NCBI RefSeq assembly: GCF_014202315.1
Contig: NZ_JACHGN010000004.1
Span: 496,001 to 560,000, forward strand
Reading direction: 5' to 3'
Source: Thermocatellispora tengchongensis
GTDB taxonomy: Bacteria > Actinomycetota > Actinomycetes > Streptosporangiales > Streptosporangiaceae
DNA length: 64,000 bases
Each line of letters opens with the position of its first letter. Within the stretch, counting starts at the first letter, position 1. The notes beneath the pieces are model-generated. The model saw only the letters and a program-made list of their open reading frames with translations. It searched no databases and had not been told where the DNA came from. Shown in pieces: positions 35,141 to 45,800 of the stretch. The position numbers were made by a program, and so were the translations under genes.

Positions 35141-35658
35141 TAGGGGATGAAACGGCCGAACCTGCCGCCGTGGTAGAGCAGCGGGCGCCCGGCGGGGCCG
35201 ATTCGGGCCTCGTTGACCAGGCCGACCACCAGGTGGTGGTCTCCGACCTCCATCTGGGTGTGCATGGTGCAGACCAGGTGCGCCGACACGCCGTCCAGGA
35301 GCGGCACGCCGCGCTCGCCGGGGCTCCAGCGGGTGGGCGGCGCGAAGCGGTCCACGCCCTTGCGGGCGAACCTGGCCGCGACCTCGGCCTGATCGCCGGC
35401 CAGCACGTTCACCGCGAACAGCTCGGCCTTGCGCAGTGAGGGCCAGGTGGTGGAGCCCTGGTCCACGTAGAAGGAGACCAGCGGGGGCTTGAGGCTGACC
35501 GAGGAGAACGAGGTGGCGGTCAGGCCCACCGGCACCCCTTCGGGGCGGGCGGTGACCACGACGACGCCGGCGGCGTGCACGGCCAGCGCGCGCCGGAAGT
35601 CCTCACCACCGATGCCCTCGCCGCCCACGGCCTCCCTCTCCGCCACGGTGTCGCTCAT
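35134..35658 (-). CDS. Flavin reductase-like domain protein
   Basis: Protein of 174 residues with the FMN-binding split barrel of two-component monooxygenase reductases. FRRALAVHAAGVVVVTA, GLTATSFSSVSLKPPLVSF and NVLAGDQAEVAARFA are the family motifs, with the terminal GRFGRF. It supplies reduced flavin to an oxygenase partner, which is not visible nearby. ATG at 35658 has GGAGG 6 nt upstream and overlaps the preceding FMN reductase gene as ATGA, so the two are co-translated. Confidence 0.88.
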   Translation of the reverse strand: MSDTVAEREAVGGEGIGGEDFRRALAVHAAGVVVVTARPEGVPVGLTATSFSSVSLKPPLVSFYVDQGSTTWPSLRKAELFAVNVLAGDQAEVAARFARKGVDRFAPPTRWSPGERGVPLLDGVSAHLVCTMHTQMEVGDHHLVVGLVNEARIGPAGRPLLYHGGRFGRFIPYP

Positions 35659-36179
35659 GCGCGCACCTCCGATCTGAGCGCGGCGGCCACCTGGGGCGCC
35701 ACCTTGTCGGCCCACGGCCCGAGCACGGCGTCGAGGTCGGCGAGCTGGGATTCCAGCAGGGCCAGCCCCGGCGTCGGCACGTACGCCCCCAGCTCGACGA
35801 GCAGCGGCCGGAAGTGCACCTCGACGGCCAGCGCGTGCTGCGGCGCGCCCATGACCAGCAGCGGCACCGCCGCCTTGCCGGCCAGCGCCCCCGAGGGCAG
35901 CCGGTCCAGGAACGCCTTGAGCAGCCCGGTGTAGGTGCCCTTGTACGTCGGCGAGGCCACCACGAGCACGTCGGAGGTGTTGACGAGCTCTAATGCGACT
36001 TCCAGTGGTGAGGAGGGCGTCGGCGCCAGCAGCACGGACGCCAGCGCGGCGAGGTCCACCACCTCGCCGGTCCGCGCCGGGTCGCCGAGCCGCTCGGCGA
36101 GGGCGGCGGTGGCCGCGACGGCGGCGTCATGGGTACGCGAGCCCGCGCGCGGGTTGCCGACCAGGGTCAGGATCGCCAT
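35655..36179 (-). CDS. NAD(P)H-dependent FMN reductase (SsuE/MsuE-like)
   Basis: Flavodoxin-like protein of 174 residues. LVGNPRAGSRTHDAA is the FMN phosphate loop and ASPTYKGTYTGLLKAFLDRLP is the isoalloxazine-binding segment typical of the SsuE group. It would reduce FMN for monooxygenases such as sulfonate or steroid-ring oxygenases. A well-formed promoter lies upstream (36256-36284). Two reductases in one operon suggest a missing or distant oxygenase. Confidence 0.88.
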   Translation of the reverse strand: MAILTLVGNPRAGSRTHDAAVAATAALAERLGDPARTGEVVDLAALASVLLAPTPSSPLEVALELVNTSDVLVVASPTYKGTYTGLLKAFLDRLPSGALAGKAAVPLLVMGAPQHALAVEVHFRPLLVELGAYVPTPGLALLESQLADLDAVLGPWADKVAPQVAAALRSEVRA

Positions 36180-36255
36180 GAGATGCCCCTCCAGGTCTCA
36201 GACGGGAACCCGGGGCGCGGGGGGAGTCCGCGACCCGGAACGTCGCACGTCTTCG

Positions 36256-36284
36256 ACGGTACGCAGCACTCCCCACTAAGTCAA
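36256..36284 (-). promoter_or_regulatory. Sigma-A-type promoter of the FMN reductase operon
   Basis: Reading leftward, TTGACT (36284-36279) and TACCGT (36261-36256) are separated by exactly 17 nt. This predicts a start near 36249 and a leader of about 70 nt. Confidence 0.65.
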
Positions 36285-36299
36285 TATTTCCTACAGGGT

Positions 36300-37352
36300 T
36301 TATAGGGAATACCAGAGGTCGGGCTCCCCGGCGACCTTGCGCACCCGGCCCTTGGCCTCCAGCCAGACCAGGTGGGCCAGCGTCTCGTTGTTGGCGCTGC
36401 GGCGCATGAAGGTCGGGATCGACTCCCACGGCCGCGACCAGGTCAGCTTGGTCGCGACCTCCCAGCAGCTCAGCCCGTCGGCACCGGCCAGCACCGACTC
36501 GATCTCCGCCAGCCGCTCCTCGTGGTGGGCCATGACGTAGTCCACCCGCTCGGCCAGCTCCAGGAAGCGGTACTCGTGCGCGGGCAGCACCTCCTCCACG
36601 TCCCACTTGCGCACGTTGGCGAGGGAGTCGAGGTAGTCGGCCAGCGGGTTGGCGTCGGACTGCGGGTGCACGGCCACGATCGGGGTGATCTTGGCGAGCA
36701 CGTGGTCGCCGGAGAACAGCAGCTTGCGCTCGGGCTCGACGAAGCACAGGTGGCCGGGCGAGTGCCCGGGGGTCCACAGGGCGCGCAGGTCCCAGCCGGG
36801 CAGGCCGATCCGCTCGCCGTCCTCGATGACCCGGTCGGGCTTGGCCATGGAGACGAACTGCCGGATCATCTTGGACGCGCCGGCCAGCTCCTCGGCCGCG
36901 ATCGGCGGCACGCCGCAACGTACGAGCAGCATGCGCTCGCGCTCGATCAGCTCGCCGATCTCGCTGTCGTCGTAGCGCCCGTGCAGCAGCCGGGCGTCGG
37001 CCTCGTGCAGCCCGATCCAGGCGCCCGACTCCTCGCGGACCCGCCCGGCCAGGCCGTAGTGGTCGGGGTGGATGTGGGTGACCAGCACCGCGCGCACGTC
37101 GCCGATGCCGTAGCCGGCCACGCGCAGGCCCTCGGCCAGCCCGTTGTACGCCTCGTCGGTGTTCCATCCGGCGTCGATGATCGCCACGCCGTCGTCGAGT
37201 TCGAGGGCGTAGACGAGCACGTACCGGAGCGGGTTGATCGGGATGGGCACGGGGATCGACCACAGGCCCGGCCGGACGCGCTCCACCTCCGGAAACCCAC
37301 CGGTCCTCCACGCCTCGCGCTGGGCCTCGTTCGCCGCCGTCACCATCCGCAT
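36300..37352 (-). CDS. Metallo-beta-lactamase-fold hydrolase
   Basis: Protein of 350 residues. The zinc motif THIHPDHYG, the later TPGHSPGHLCF, the FSGDHVLAKITP Asp/His and the PAHE stretch give the full MBL metal set. The C-terminal winged-helix-like extension (SCWEVATKLTW... ETLAHLVWLEAKGRV) is like the BLACT_WH domain of LACTB2 relatives. Such enzymes hydrolyse thioesters, lactones or phosphodiesters. The start ATG at 37352 follows AAGGGG at 7-nt spacing. It is downstream of the MFS gene on the same strand (19-nt gap). Confidence 0.87.
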   Translation of the reverse strand: MRMVTAANEAQREAWRTGGFPEVERVRPGLWSIPVPIPINPLRYVLVYALELDDGVAIIDAGWNTDEAYNGLAEGLRVAGYGIGDVRAVLVTHIHPDHYGLAGRVREESGAWIGLHEADARLLHGRYDDSEIGELIERERMLLVRCGVPPIAAEELAGASKMIRQFVSMAKPDRVIEDGERIGLPGWDLRALWTPGHSPGHLCFVEPERKLLFSGDHVLAKITPIVAVHPQSDANPLADYLDSLANVRKWDVEEVLPAHEYRFLELAERVDYVMAHHEERLAEIESVLAGADGLSCWEVATKLTWSRPWESIPTFMRRSANNETLAHLVWLEAKGRVRKVAGEPDLWYSL

Positions 37353-37371
37353 GCGCAAACCCCTTTCACCC

Positions 37372-38682
37372 TTACGATTCTGCCCCTTGACCGAACCATG
37401 TTCTACAGCGGGGCCGTCCGAGCGCCGCCTCCGCGCGAACGCCACGGTAGAGGCCGGTGGCGAGCAGTACGACGCCGCCGGCCACCCACCAGGCCGGGCC
37501 CGGCCCGTGCGCGTCCGCGAGCGCGCCCAGGCCCAGGTTGGCCAGACAGGCGCCGAGCTGGAGGGCCAGCGAGTCCACCGAGATCAGCGTCGCGCGCCGC
37601 GCCGCCCCGACGCGCCGGTGCATGATCTCGGCGCGGAGCAGCCCCGCGACCGACATGCCGGCGAACATCGCCAGGTACGCCCCCGCCGCCACCGCCAGCC
37701 CCGGCGCCCCCGGCAGCGTCGCCGACGCGGCCAGCACGCCGAGCGAGACCGCGAGCAGCGCGGTGCCCAGGGCCGCGCCCCGCGCGGAGGAGCCCGCCAG
37801 CCGGGCCACCCGCGGCGCCAGCGCGCTCCCGGCCGCGCTCGCGGCGAACCCGACCGCGGTCACCAGCCCGTACGCCGTGCCGCCCGCCTCCGCGCCGCCC
37901 GCGAGCCGGGCCAGCCGAACCGGGGTGAGCAGTTCGACGGCGCACAGGGCGACACCGACCGCCCCGCTCACCAGGAGCAACCGCCCGAGCACGCCGTCAC
38001 GCGCGGCCAGGGCCAGCCCGGCGCCGACCGTACGGGGGACGCCGCGCAGCACCCCGGCGAGCGAGGCGCGCGGGTGCGGCGGCTCGGGCAGCGCGGCCAG
38101 CACGACCGCGAACAGCCCCACCGAGGCGACGGCGGCGAGCAGGACGGGGACCGCCAGCGGCTCGCCGAAGGGCGGCCCGAGCCGCGCGACGGCCGGCGGC
38201 AGGAGCCCGCCCGCCAGCACCCCCAGGCACAGCGCGAGCGAGCCCGCCGCCTCGCCCCGGGCCAGGCCGGGCTTGAGGTCGGCGCCGGGCCCTTCGGCGG
38301 CGTGCAGCGTGTCCACGTACCACGCCTGCGCCGGGCCGCTGGACAGCGCCCTGGCCACGCCCTTGAGCAGGGAGGCGAGCAGGAACGGCCAGAACGAGCC
38401 GGCGAACGCCATCACCGTCAGCCCGGCCGCGCCGACCAGCGCGGACGCGGCCAGCACCCCGCGCCGTCCGATCACGTCGGCCAGGCCGCCGGTGGGCAGT
38501 TCGAGCAGCACCACGACGGCGCCGTACGCCGCCATGACCGTGCCGGCCTCGCCCAGGCCGAGCCCGCGCTCGGTCATCAGCAGGATCATCGGGGCCGTCA
38601 TCAGGCCCGGGGGGAGCCAGGTCAGGAAGCTGACCAGCGCGTAGCGGCGGACGGCCGCGCGGGCCGTGAGCGCGGGGGGCAT
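37372..38682 (-). CDS. MFS transporter, drug-efflux type
   Basis: Membrane protein of 436 residues with about twelve hydrophobic segments. The loop 2-3 motif A-like GGLADVIGRRGVLA lies near residue 62. A second copy in the C-terminal half is degenerate. The N-terminus TARAAVRRYALVSFLTWLPPGL resembles actinobacterial multidrug exporters. It starts 6 nt after the ArsR-type regulator gene, so the pair forms a regulator/efflux operon controlled by the palindrome at 39269. Confidence 0.88.
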   Translation of the reverse strand: MPPALTARAAVRRYALVSFLTWLPPGLMTAPMILLMTERGLGLGEAGTVMAAYGAVVVLLELPTGGLADVIGRRGVLAASALVGAAGLTVMAFAGSFWPFLLASLLKGVARALSSGPAQAWYVDTLHAAEGPGADLKPGLARGEAAGSLALCLGVLAGGLLPPAVARLGPPFGEPLAVPVLLAAVASVGLFAVVLAALPEPPHPRASLAGVLRGVPRTVGAGLALAARDGVLGRLLLVSGAVGVALCAVELLTPVRLARLAGGAEAGGTAYGLVTAVGFAASAAGSALAPRVARLAGSSARGAALGTALLAVSLGVLAASATLPGAPGLAVAAGAYLAMFAGMSVAGLLRAEIMHRRVGAARRATLISVDSLALQLGACLANLGLGALADAHGPGPAWWVAGGVVLLATGLYRGVRAEAALGRPRCRTWFGQGAES

Positions 38683-38688
38683 GGCGTC

Positions 38689-39267
38689 TCACTCCTCGGG
38701 GGGTGTGCGGGGGTAGGCGGCGACGTGCACGGTGACCTGGCGGGCGGCGGGGTCGCCGGCGTCGCGCTCGGCCAGGCGGGCGAGCAGGGCCTCGATGCCC
38801 TCGTGGAGCTCGCCGAGCGAGCGGGGCGTGAGGCGTACGACGTGGTCGCTCATGCCGGCGGCCTCCACCCATTCGGGGCTCCAGGCGTCGAGGTCGCGCC
38901 CGAACGCCGCCGCGCCCTCGGCCAGCACCTCGATCTGCCGGTGCCGCATGAACGCCATGGCCTCGCGGCCCTCGGCGGTGGCGGCCATCTCGCCGTTGCT
39001 CCAGGAGGTGTAGCGGTGGGCGGCCCGCCACCGGCGCTCGCGGGCGTCGCGCCGCTCCGGGTCCTCCTCGATGAAGCCGTGCCTGGCCAGCTCGCGCAGG
39101 TGGTAGCTGGTCAGGCCGGAGCTCTCGCCCACCTTGCGGGCCAGCTCGGTGGCGGTGGCCGGGCCCTCGGCGCGCAGCAGCCCGAGCATCCGCACGCGCA
39201 GCGGGTGGGCGACGACCTTGAGGATGCGGGGGTCGCTGATCCGATAGCTATCCGACTTGTCCGACAT
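38689..39267 (-). CDS. ArsR/HTH_20-type winged-helix regulator
   Basis: Protein of 192 residues. The N-terminal winged helix is ISDPRILKVVAHPLRVRMLGLLRAEGP followed by SSGLTSYHLRELARHGFIEED. The C-terminal half is an effector or dimerisation domain with a short DARERRWRAAHRYT wing. No metal-binding Cys motif is seen, so a small organic ligand is more likely than a metal. Its promoter contains a perfect inverted repeat, and it is co-transcribed with the MFS exporter gene, which is the expected target. Confidence 0.87.
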   Translation of the reverse strand: MSDKSDSYRISDPRILKVVAHPLRVRMLGLLRAEGPATATELARKVGESSGLTSYHLRELARHGFIEEDPERRDARERRWRAAHRYTSWSNGEMAATAEGREAMAFMRHRQIEVLAEGAAAFGRDLDAWSPEWVEAAGMSDHVVRLTPRSLGELHEGIEALLARLAERDAGDPAARQVTVHVAAYPRTPPEE

Positions 39268-39268
39268 A

Positions 39269-39288
39269 TTGCAAAGATAGCTTTGCAA
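39269..39288. promoter_or_regulatory. Operator of the ArsR/MFS operon
   Basis: TTGCAAAG and CTTTGCAA form a perfect 8-bp inverted repeat around ATAG, starting 2 nt upstream of the regulator's ATG. A further TTGCAATG half-site follows at about 39297. The position argues for autorepression. Confidence 0.7.
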
Positions 39289-39504
39289 AGGTTCCCTTGC
39301 AATGAACGTTTCAGCGCCCGCGGGCGACGGCTCATACGAGCCGGTCCCCACATCCCCGAGGCCGCGCCGTCCCTCCTCGCTCTGGTCGCCGCGCCCGCGA
39401 CAGCGCCGGACCGGCCCCCGATCAGGCCCCGGGCGGGACCCCGGCCGCGCCGGGGCCATTGACGGGACGCGAAACACGCTGGAAACATCGGGGCCTGCGC
39501 AGTT

Positions 39505-39518
39505 TGGGAGCGCTCCCA
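39505..39518. promoter_or_regulatory. CebR-type operator of the cellulase gene
   Basis: TGGGAGCGCTCCCA is a perfect 14-bp palindrome identical to the known CebR operator that controls cellulase and cellobiose genes in Streptomyces and Thermobifida. It lies 33 nt before the GH9 start codon. Confidence 0.9.
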
Positions 39519-39550
39519 CTCCTGGTTCCGACACCCCCCGAGGACCGCCC

Positions 39551-41803
39551 GTGACCCGTCCGATCCGACGCCTCGCCGTCATCGTGGCCGCGGCGCTGAC
39601 CGCGACCGCCCTGTCCGGCGCCACCGCCCCCGGCGCCTCGGCCCGCGCCGACGAGGGGCCCGAACAGATCGTCAACGGCACCTTCGACGCCGGCACCGCG
39701 CCCTGGTGGCACACCTCCAACATCGAGTTCGCCGTCCAGGACGGCCGGCTGTGCGCCGACATCCCCGGCGGCACCGCCAACCCCTGGGACGTGATCATCG
39801 GCCAGAACGACGTCCCGCTGGTCCAGGACGAGACCTACGCCTTCTCCTTCTTCGCCGCGGCCGACCCGGGCCGTCCGGTGCGGGCGCTGGTGCAGCTCCC
39901 GCAGGACCCGTGGACGCAGTACGCCGTGGTCAACACGCAGCCGGCGCCGTCCGGCGGCACCCACTCCACCACCTTCACCTCGCCGGTGGCCCTGCCGAAC
40001 GCGCAGGTCGTCTTCCAGGTCGGCGGCAGCGCCGAGCCGTGGCGGCTGTGCCTGGACGACATCTCGCTCAAGGGCGGCGCCGAGCCCGAGGAGTACGAGC
40101 CCGACACCGGCCCGCGGGTGCGCGTGAACATGGTCGGCTACCTGCCCGGCGGCCCCAAGAACGCCACCGTCGTCACCGAGCTGACCACCGCCACCACGTG
40201 GAAGCTGAAGAACTCCGGCGGCAAGGTGGTCGCGAGCGGCAAGACCCGGCCCCGCGGCACCGACGTCAGCTCCGGCCAGAACGTGCACTCCATCGACTTC
40301 TCCTGGTACACCAGGCCGGGCACGGGCTACACGCTGGAGGCCGACGGCGAGACCAGCCGCCCGTTCGACATCGGCGGCACGTTCTACCAGCAGCTTCGGG
40401 TGGACGCGCTGAAGTTCTACTACACCCAGCGCAGCGGCATCGAGATCCGCGAGGACCTGCGGCCCGGCTACGCGCGCCCCGCCGGCCACCTCGGCGTCGC
40501 GCCCAACCAGGGCGACACCCGGGTGCCGTGCCAGCCGGGCGTGTGCGACTACACGCTCGACGTGCGCGGCGGCTGGTACGACGCGGGCGACCACGGCAAG
40601 TACGTCGTCAACGGCGGCATCTCGGTGCACCAGCTCATGGCCGCCTACGAGCGGGGCCGCAGGACCGTGTTCAAGGACGGCGAGCTGGTCATCCCCGAAA
40701 GCGGCAACGGCGTGCCCGACATCCTCGACGAGGCCCGCTGGGAGCAGGAGTTCCTGCTCAGCATGCAGGTGCCGGACGGCAAGCCGTACGCGGGGATGGC
40801 GCACCACAAGATCCACGACCGCGAGTGGACCGGGCTGCCGCTGCTGCCGCACCTCGACCCGCAGCCGCGCGAGCTGCACCCGCCGTCCACGGCGGCCACG
40901 CTCAACCTCGCCGCCACCGCGGCGCAGGCGGCCCGGCTGTTCGCGCCGTACGACAAGGCGTTCGCGGCGCGGAACCTGACCGCGGCCCGCAAGGCGTGGG
41001 CGGCGGCCAAGGCCAACCCGCAGATCTACGCCCCGGCCTCCGACAGCGTGGGCGGCGGCGCGTACAACGACGACAACGTGACCGACGAGTTCTACTGGGC
41101 CGCCGCGGAGCTGTACCTGACCACCGGCGAGAAGGAGTTCCGGGACTTCGTGCTGGCCTCGCCGCACCACACCGGCGACATCTGGCGCGATCGCGGCTTC
41201 GACTGGGGCAACACCGCCCAGCTCGGCCGGCTGCAGCTCGCCGTCGTGCCCAGCAAGCTGCCCGGCAGGGCGGCCGTGCGGGCGTCGGTGCTGCAGGGCG
41301 CGGACAAGTACCTCGCCACGCAGAAGGCGCACCCGTACGGGCTGCCGTACGCGCCGACCGGCAACACCTACGACTGGGGCTCCAACAATCTGGTGCTGAA
41401 CAACATGGTCGTCATGGCGCTCGCGCACGACATCAGCGGCAAGCGCAAGTACCTCGACGGCGTGATCGAGGGCATGGACTACCTGTTCGGCCGCAACGCG
41501 CTGAACCAGTCGTACGTCACCGGGTACGGCGAGGTGGCCTCGCGCAACCAGCACAGCCGCTGGTACGCCCACCAGCTCGACGCCTCCCTGCCCAACCCGC
41601 CCAGGGGCACCCTGGCCGGCGGCCCCAACTCCGCCATTCAGGACCCGCTCGCGCAGCGGCTGCTGCGGGGCTGCGCGCCGCAGTTCTGCTACGTGGACGA
41701 CATCGAGTCCTGGTCCACCAACGAGCTGACCATCAACTGGAACTCCCCGCTGGCCTGGGTCTCGGCGTACCTGACCTCGCCGAGGCCCCCGCACAGGGGG
41801 TGA
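39551..41803 (+). CDS. Secreted glycoside hydrolase family 9 cellulase
   Basis: Exported endo- or exoglucanase of 750 residues. After a signal peptide (about 1-33) comes a CBM4/9-like module ([14 protein letters not shown]... [13 protein letters not shown], about 38-175). An N-terminal Ig-like cellulase domain follows ([14 protein letters not shown], about 185-275), and then the GH9 (alpha/alpha)6 barrel. The nucleophile-side motif [11 protein letters not shown] holds Asp344 and Asp347, and [11 protein letters not shown] holds the proton donor Glu725. [14 protein letters not shown] is also typical. GTG at 39551 has GAGG upstream. Induction by cello-oligosaccharides through CebR is expected. 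No cellobiose transporter is next to it. Confidence 0.93.
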   Translation: MTRPIRRLAVIVAAALTATALSGATAPGASARADEGPEQIVNGTFDAGTAPWWHTSNIEFAVQDGRLCADIPGGTANPWDVIIGQNDVPLVQDETYAFSFFAAADPGRPVRALVQLPQDPWTQYAVVNTQPAPSGGTHSTTFTSPVALPNAQVVFQVGGSAEPWRLCLDDISLKGGAEPEEYEPDTGPRVRVNMVGYLPGGPKNATVVTELTTATTWKLKNSGGKVVASGKTRPRGTDVSSGQNVHSIDFSWYTRPGTGYTLEADGETSRPFDIGGTFYQQLRVDALKFYYTQRSGIEIREDLRPGYARPAGHLGVAPNQGDTRVPCQPGVCDYTLDVRGGWYDAGDHGKYVVNGGISVHQLMAAYERGRRTVFKDGELVIPESGNGVPDILDEARWEQEFLLSMQVPDGKPYAGMAHHKIHDREWTGLPLLPHLDPQPRELHPPSTAATLNLAATAAQAARLFAPYDKAFAARNLTAARKAWAAAKANPQIYAPASDSVGGGAYNDDNVTDEFYWAAAELYLTTGEKEFRDFVLASPHHTGDIWRDRGFDWGNTAQLGRLQLAVVPSKLPGRAAVRASVLQGADKYLATQKAHPYGLPYAPTGNTYDWGSNNLVLNNMVVMALAHDISGKRKYLDGVIEGMDYLFGRNALNQSYVTGYGEVASRNQHSRWYAHQLDASLPNPPRGTLAGGPNSAIQDPLAQRLLRGCAPQFCYVDDIESWSTNELTINWNSPLAWVSAYLTSPRPPHRG

Positions 41804-41834
41804 CACCCATCAACGGCACGACCTGCCGCTGATC

Positions 41835-41867
41835 CCCGTACGGCGGCACGACCTGCCGCCGTACGGG
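41835..41867 (+). terminator. Terminator after the GH9 gene
   Basis: CCCGTACGGCGGCA and TGCCGCCGTACGGG form a perfect 14-bp stem with a 5-nt loop. Part of it duplicates the preceding CGGCACGACCTGCCGC word. Confidence 0.85.
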
Positions 41868-41953
41868 CTCGGGCACGCCGGCCGCTCCCCCTCCTGAGCG
41901 GCCGGCGTGCCCTCGCCCCGTGAACGATCGAGCGCGCGCCCGGGTTCACTACA

Positions 41954-42631
41954 GTGGTGCGGGTGCGGATCGAGGACATCTGGATCGACGAAGCCGTCAC
42001 GGCCCTGCGCCCCGACTTCGAGGTGCTGCTCATGACCGTGCGCGGCCTGGCCAACAGCCCCTCCGACGACCGTTCCCGCGCCTGGCTGGCCGAGGCCGCG
42101 GCGGGCGCGGTCTCCCCCGACCACGAGAAGGTCGAGGCGTGGCGGGCGGCCTACCGGGCGTTCGGGGCCAAGCCGCAGCGCACCCGTCCCTCGGTGGACG
42201 CGCTGCTGCGCCGGATGCCGCTGCCCGAGATCAACGCGGTGGTCGACGCGTACAACGCGGTGAGCGTCAAGCACGTGCTGCCGATCGGCGGCGAGGACCT
42301 GGCCCACTACTCCGGCCCGGCGCGGCTGGTGCGGGCGACCGGCGAGGAGCCGTTCGACACCGTGGACCGGGGCGAGCCGGTGACCGAGCACCCCGAGATC
42401 GGCGAGGTCGTCTGGCGCGACGACACGGGCGTGACCTGCCGCCGGTGGAACTGGCGGCAGTGCGTGCGCACCCGGATCACCGAGAGCACCACCGACGCGC
42501 TGTTCATCCTGGAGCGCCTGGCGCCGTTGGAGCGCGACGAGTTGACCGCGGCGGCTTCGGAACTGGCCGAAATGTTGCGCGAGATCTCGCCCGGCATCCA
42601 GGTCGAGTCACGACTTGTCACCGCAAGGTGA
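41954..42631 (+). CDS. B3/B4 tRNA-binding-domain protein
   Basis: Protein of 225 residues that is essentially one B3/B4 domain, the fold of the phenylalanyl-tRNA synthetase beta-chain editing module. KPQRTRPSVDALLRRMP, LPEINAVVDAYNAVSVKH, PIGGEDLAHY and VVWRDDTGVTCRRWNWRQC are family motifs. Free-standing versions may clear mischarged tRNA or free amino acids, but this is unproven. Three in-frame GTGs at 41954, 41957 and 41963 are possible starts. No clear ribosome site is seen, so a leaderless transcript is possible. Confidence 0.83.
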   Translation: MVRVRIEDIWIDEAVTALRPDFEVLLMTVRGLANSPSDDRSRAWLAEAAAGAVSPDHEKVEAWRAAYRAFGAKPQRTRPSVDALLRRMPLPEINAVVDAYNAVSVKHVLPIGGEDLAHYSGPARLVRATGEEPFDTVDRGEPVTEHPEIGEVVWRDDTGVTCRRWNWRQCVRTRITESTTDALFILERLAPLERDELTAAASELAEMLREISPGIQVESRLVTAR

Positions 42632-42823
42632 GATCGCCTACTCCCCCCAGTTACCCAGGCGACACCCCCTGGATGGGCCACCCACTGGTGACCTCTTGAG
42701 AGTGTCCTGGGAGGATCGGGCGGGGACGTGCGCAGGGACGGCGTCCGGCACCTTGCTGGGCGAGTAACCTTGAACAGGTTCTCTAACATCAACGCCGATC
42801 TGCGGAAGAGGGCGATTTCCGCC

Positions 42824-45800
42824 GTGTCGTCTGAGTCGTCGCGGACAAACCCGCTGGCAAGCTTCGGGCAGAACGAGTGGCTTGTCGATGAGCTGTATCA
42901 AAAGTACCTCCAGGATCCCGAGTCCGTAGACCGGGCCTGGTGGAACTTCTTCGCTGACTACAACCCCGATTACGGACCCAACCGCACCGGGACGCCGGCC
43001 ACGGCCAACGGCGCGAGCACCGCGACCACGGCCACCCCTCCGCAGGCTCCCCCGGCGCCCCAGGCGGCCCCCGCCGCCGCACCGGCGGCTCCCGCCCCGG
43101 CGAAGCCGGCGGCGCAGAAGCCCGCCGCCGCGGCCCCGGCCGCCCCCGCGGGCGCCGAGGAGGTCCGGCTGCGCGGCGCCGCCGCGCGCACGGCGCAGAA
43201 CATGGAGTCCTCGCTCGCGGTGCCGACCGCGACGAGCGTCCGCGCGGTGCCGGCGAAGCTGCTCATCGACAACCGCATCGTCATCAACAACCACCTGTCG
43301 CGTGGCCGCGGCGGCAAGGTGTCCTTCACGCACCTGATCGGCTACGCGATCGTCAAGGCGTTGAAGACGATGCCCGAGATGAACTACTCCTACGCCGAGA
43401 TCGACGGCAAGCCGACGCTGATCAAGCCCGAGCACATCGGCTTCGGCCTGGCGATCGACGTGCAGAAGAGCGACGGCACCCGTCAGCTCCTGGTGCCCTC
43501 CATCAAGAAGGCCGAGACCCTCGACTTCCGCAAGTTCTGGATGGCCTACGAGGAGGTCGTGCGCAAGGCCCGGTCGGGCAAGCTCGCCATCGACGACTTC
43601 GCGGGCACCACGATCAGCCTGACCAACCCCGGCACGATCGGCACCGTCCACTCGGTGCCGCGCCTGATGCCGGGCCAGGGCACGATCATCGGCGTCGGCG
43701 CCATGGAGTACCCGGCGGAGTACCAGGGCGCCTCCCCCGAGACCCTCTCCCGGCTCGCGGTCAGCAAGGTCATGACCCTGACCAGCACCTACGACCACCG
43801 GATCATCCAGGGCGCGCAGTCGGGCGACTTCCTGCGCCAGATCCACCGGCTGCTGCTGGGCGAGGACGGCTTCTACGACGAGATCTTCGAGGCGCTGCGC
43901 ATCCCGTACGAGCCGGTGCGCTGGGTGCAGGACATCTCGGCCTCCCACGACGACGACGTGGCCAAGTCCGCCCGGGTCATCGAGCTCATCCACGCCTACC
44001 GGGTGCGCGGCCACCTCATGGCCGACACCGACCCGCTGGAGTACCGCCAGCGCCGTCACCCCGACCTGGACATCCAGTCCCACGGGCTGACCCTGTGGGA
44101 CCTGGAGCGCGAGTTCGCCACCGGCGGCTTCGGCGGCAAGCCGCTGATGAAGCTGCGCGAGATCCTGGGCGTGCTGCGCGACAGCTACTGCCGCACGGTC
44201 GGCATCGAGTACATGCACATCCAGGGCCCCGAGGAGCGGGCCTGGATCCAGGAGCGGGTGGAGAAGCCGCACGCCAAGCCCAGCCGCGAGGAGCAACTGC
44301 ACATCCTGCGCCGGCTGAACACCGCCGAGGCGTTCGAGACCTTCCTGCAGACCAAGTTCGTCGGCCAGAAGCGGTTCTCCCTCGAGGGCGGCGAGTCGCT
44401 GATCCCGCTGCTCGACTCGGTGATCTCCGCGGCGGCCGAGGAGGAGCTGGACGAGGTCGTCATCGGCATGGCCCACCGCGGCCGGCTGAACGTCCTGGCC
44501 AACATCGTCGGCAAGTCGTACGCGCAGATCTTCGGCGAGTTCGAGGGCAACCTCGACCCGCGCAGCGCCCACGGCTCCGGCGACGTGAAGTACCACCTCG
44601 GCTCCGAGGGCGACTTCGTCACGCCCAGCGGCAAGAAGATCAAGGCGTCGGTGGTCGCCAACCCGTCCCACCTGGAGGCGGTCGATCCGGTCCTGGAGGG
44701 CGTCGTGCGCGCCAAGCAGGACCTCCTGGAGCGCGGCGAAGAGGGCTTCACCGTGCTGCCGCTGCTGGTCCACGGCGACGCCGCGTTCGCCGGGCAGGGC
44801 GTGGTGGCCGAGACCCTGCACCTGTCGCAGCTTCGCGGCTACCGCACCGGCGGCACTGTCCACGTGGTGGTCAACAACCAGGTGGGCTTCACCACCTCGC
44901 CGGCGTCCTCGCGCTCGTCGGTCTACGCCACCGACGTCGCCCGGATGATCCAGGCGCCGATCTTCCACGTCAACGGCGACGACCCCGAGGCCGTGGTCCG
45001 CGCCGGGCGGCTGGCGTTCGAGTACCGCCAGGCGTTCCGCAAGGACGTCGTGATCGACCTGGTCTGCTACCGGCGGCGCGGGCACAACGAGACCGACAAC
45101 CCGGGCTTCACCCAGCCGCTGATGTACGACCTGATCGACGCCAAGCGGTCCACCCGCAAGCTCTACACCGAGGCGCTGATCGGCCGCGGCGACATCACGG
45201 TCGAGGAGGCCGAGCAGGCGCTGCGCGACTACCAGGAGCGCCTGGAGCGGGCCTTCACCGAGACCCGCGAGGCGAGCAAGGAGCACACCGGCGAGTTCGC
45301 CCGGCCGGTCGATCCCGAGGTCGTCCCGTGGTCGCACGAGCAGACCCCGACCGGCATCGCCGACGAGACCATCAAGCGGGTGGTCGAGACCCAGCTCAAC
45401 CTGCCCGAGGGCTTCACCGTGCACCCGAGGCTGGCGCCGATCATCCAGCGCCGCGGCCAGATGGTCACCGAGGGCGCGATCGACTGGGCGATGGGCGAGA
45501 CCCTCGCGTTCGGCTCCCTGCTGCTCGACGGCCACCCGGTCCGGCTGGTCGGCCAGGACTCCCGGCGCGGCACCTTCGGCCAGCGGCACGCGGTGCTGGT
45601 CGACCGGGTCACCGGCGCCGAGCACACCCCGCTCAAGGCGTTCAACGAGGGCACCACGAAGTTCTACGTGTACGACTCGCTGCTGAGCGAGTTCGCCGCG
45701 CTGGGCTTCGAGTACGGCTACAGCGTGGTCCGCCCCGACGCCCTGGTCTGCTGGGAGGCCCAGTTCGGCGACTTCGTCAACGGCGCCCAGACGATCATCG

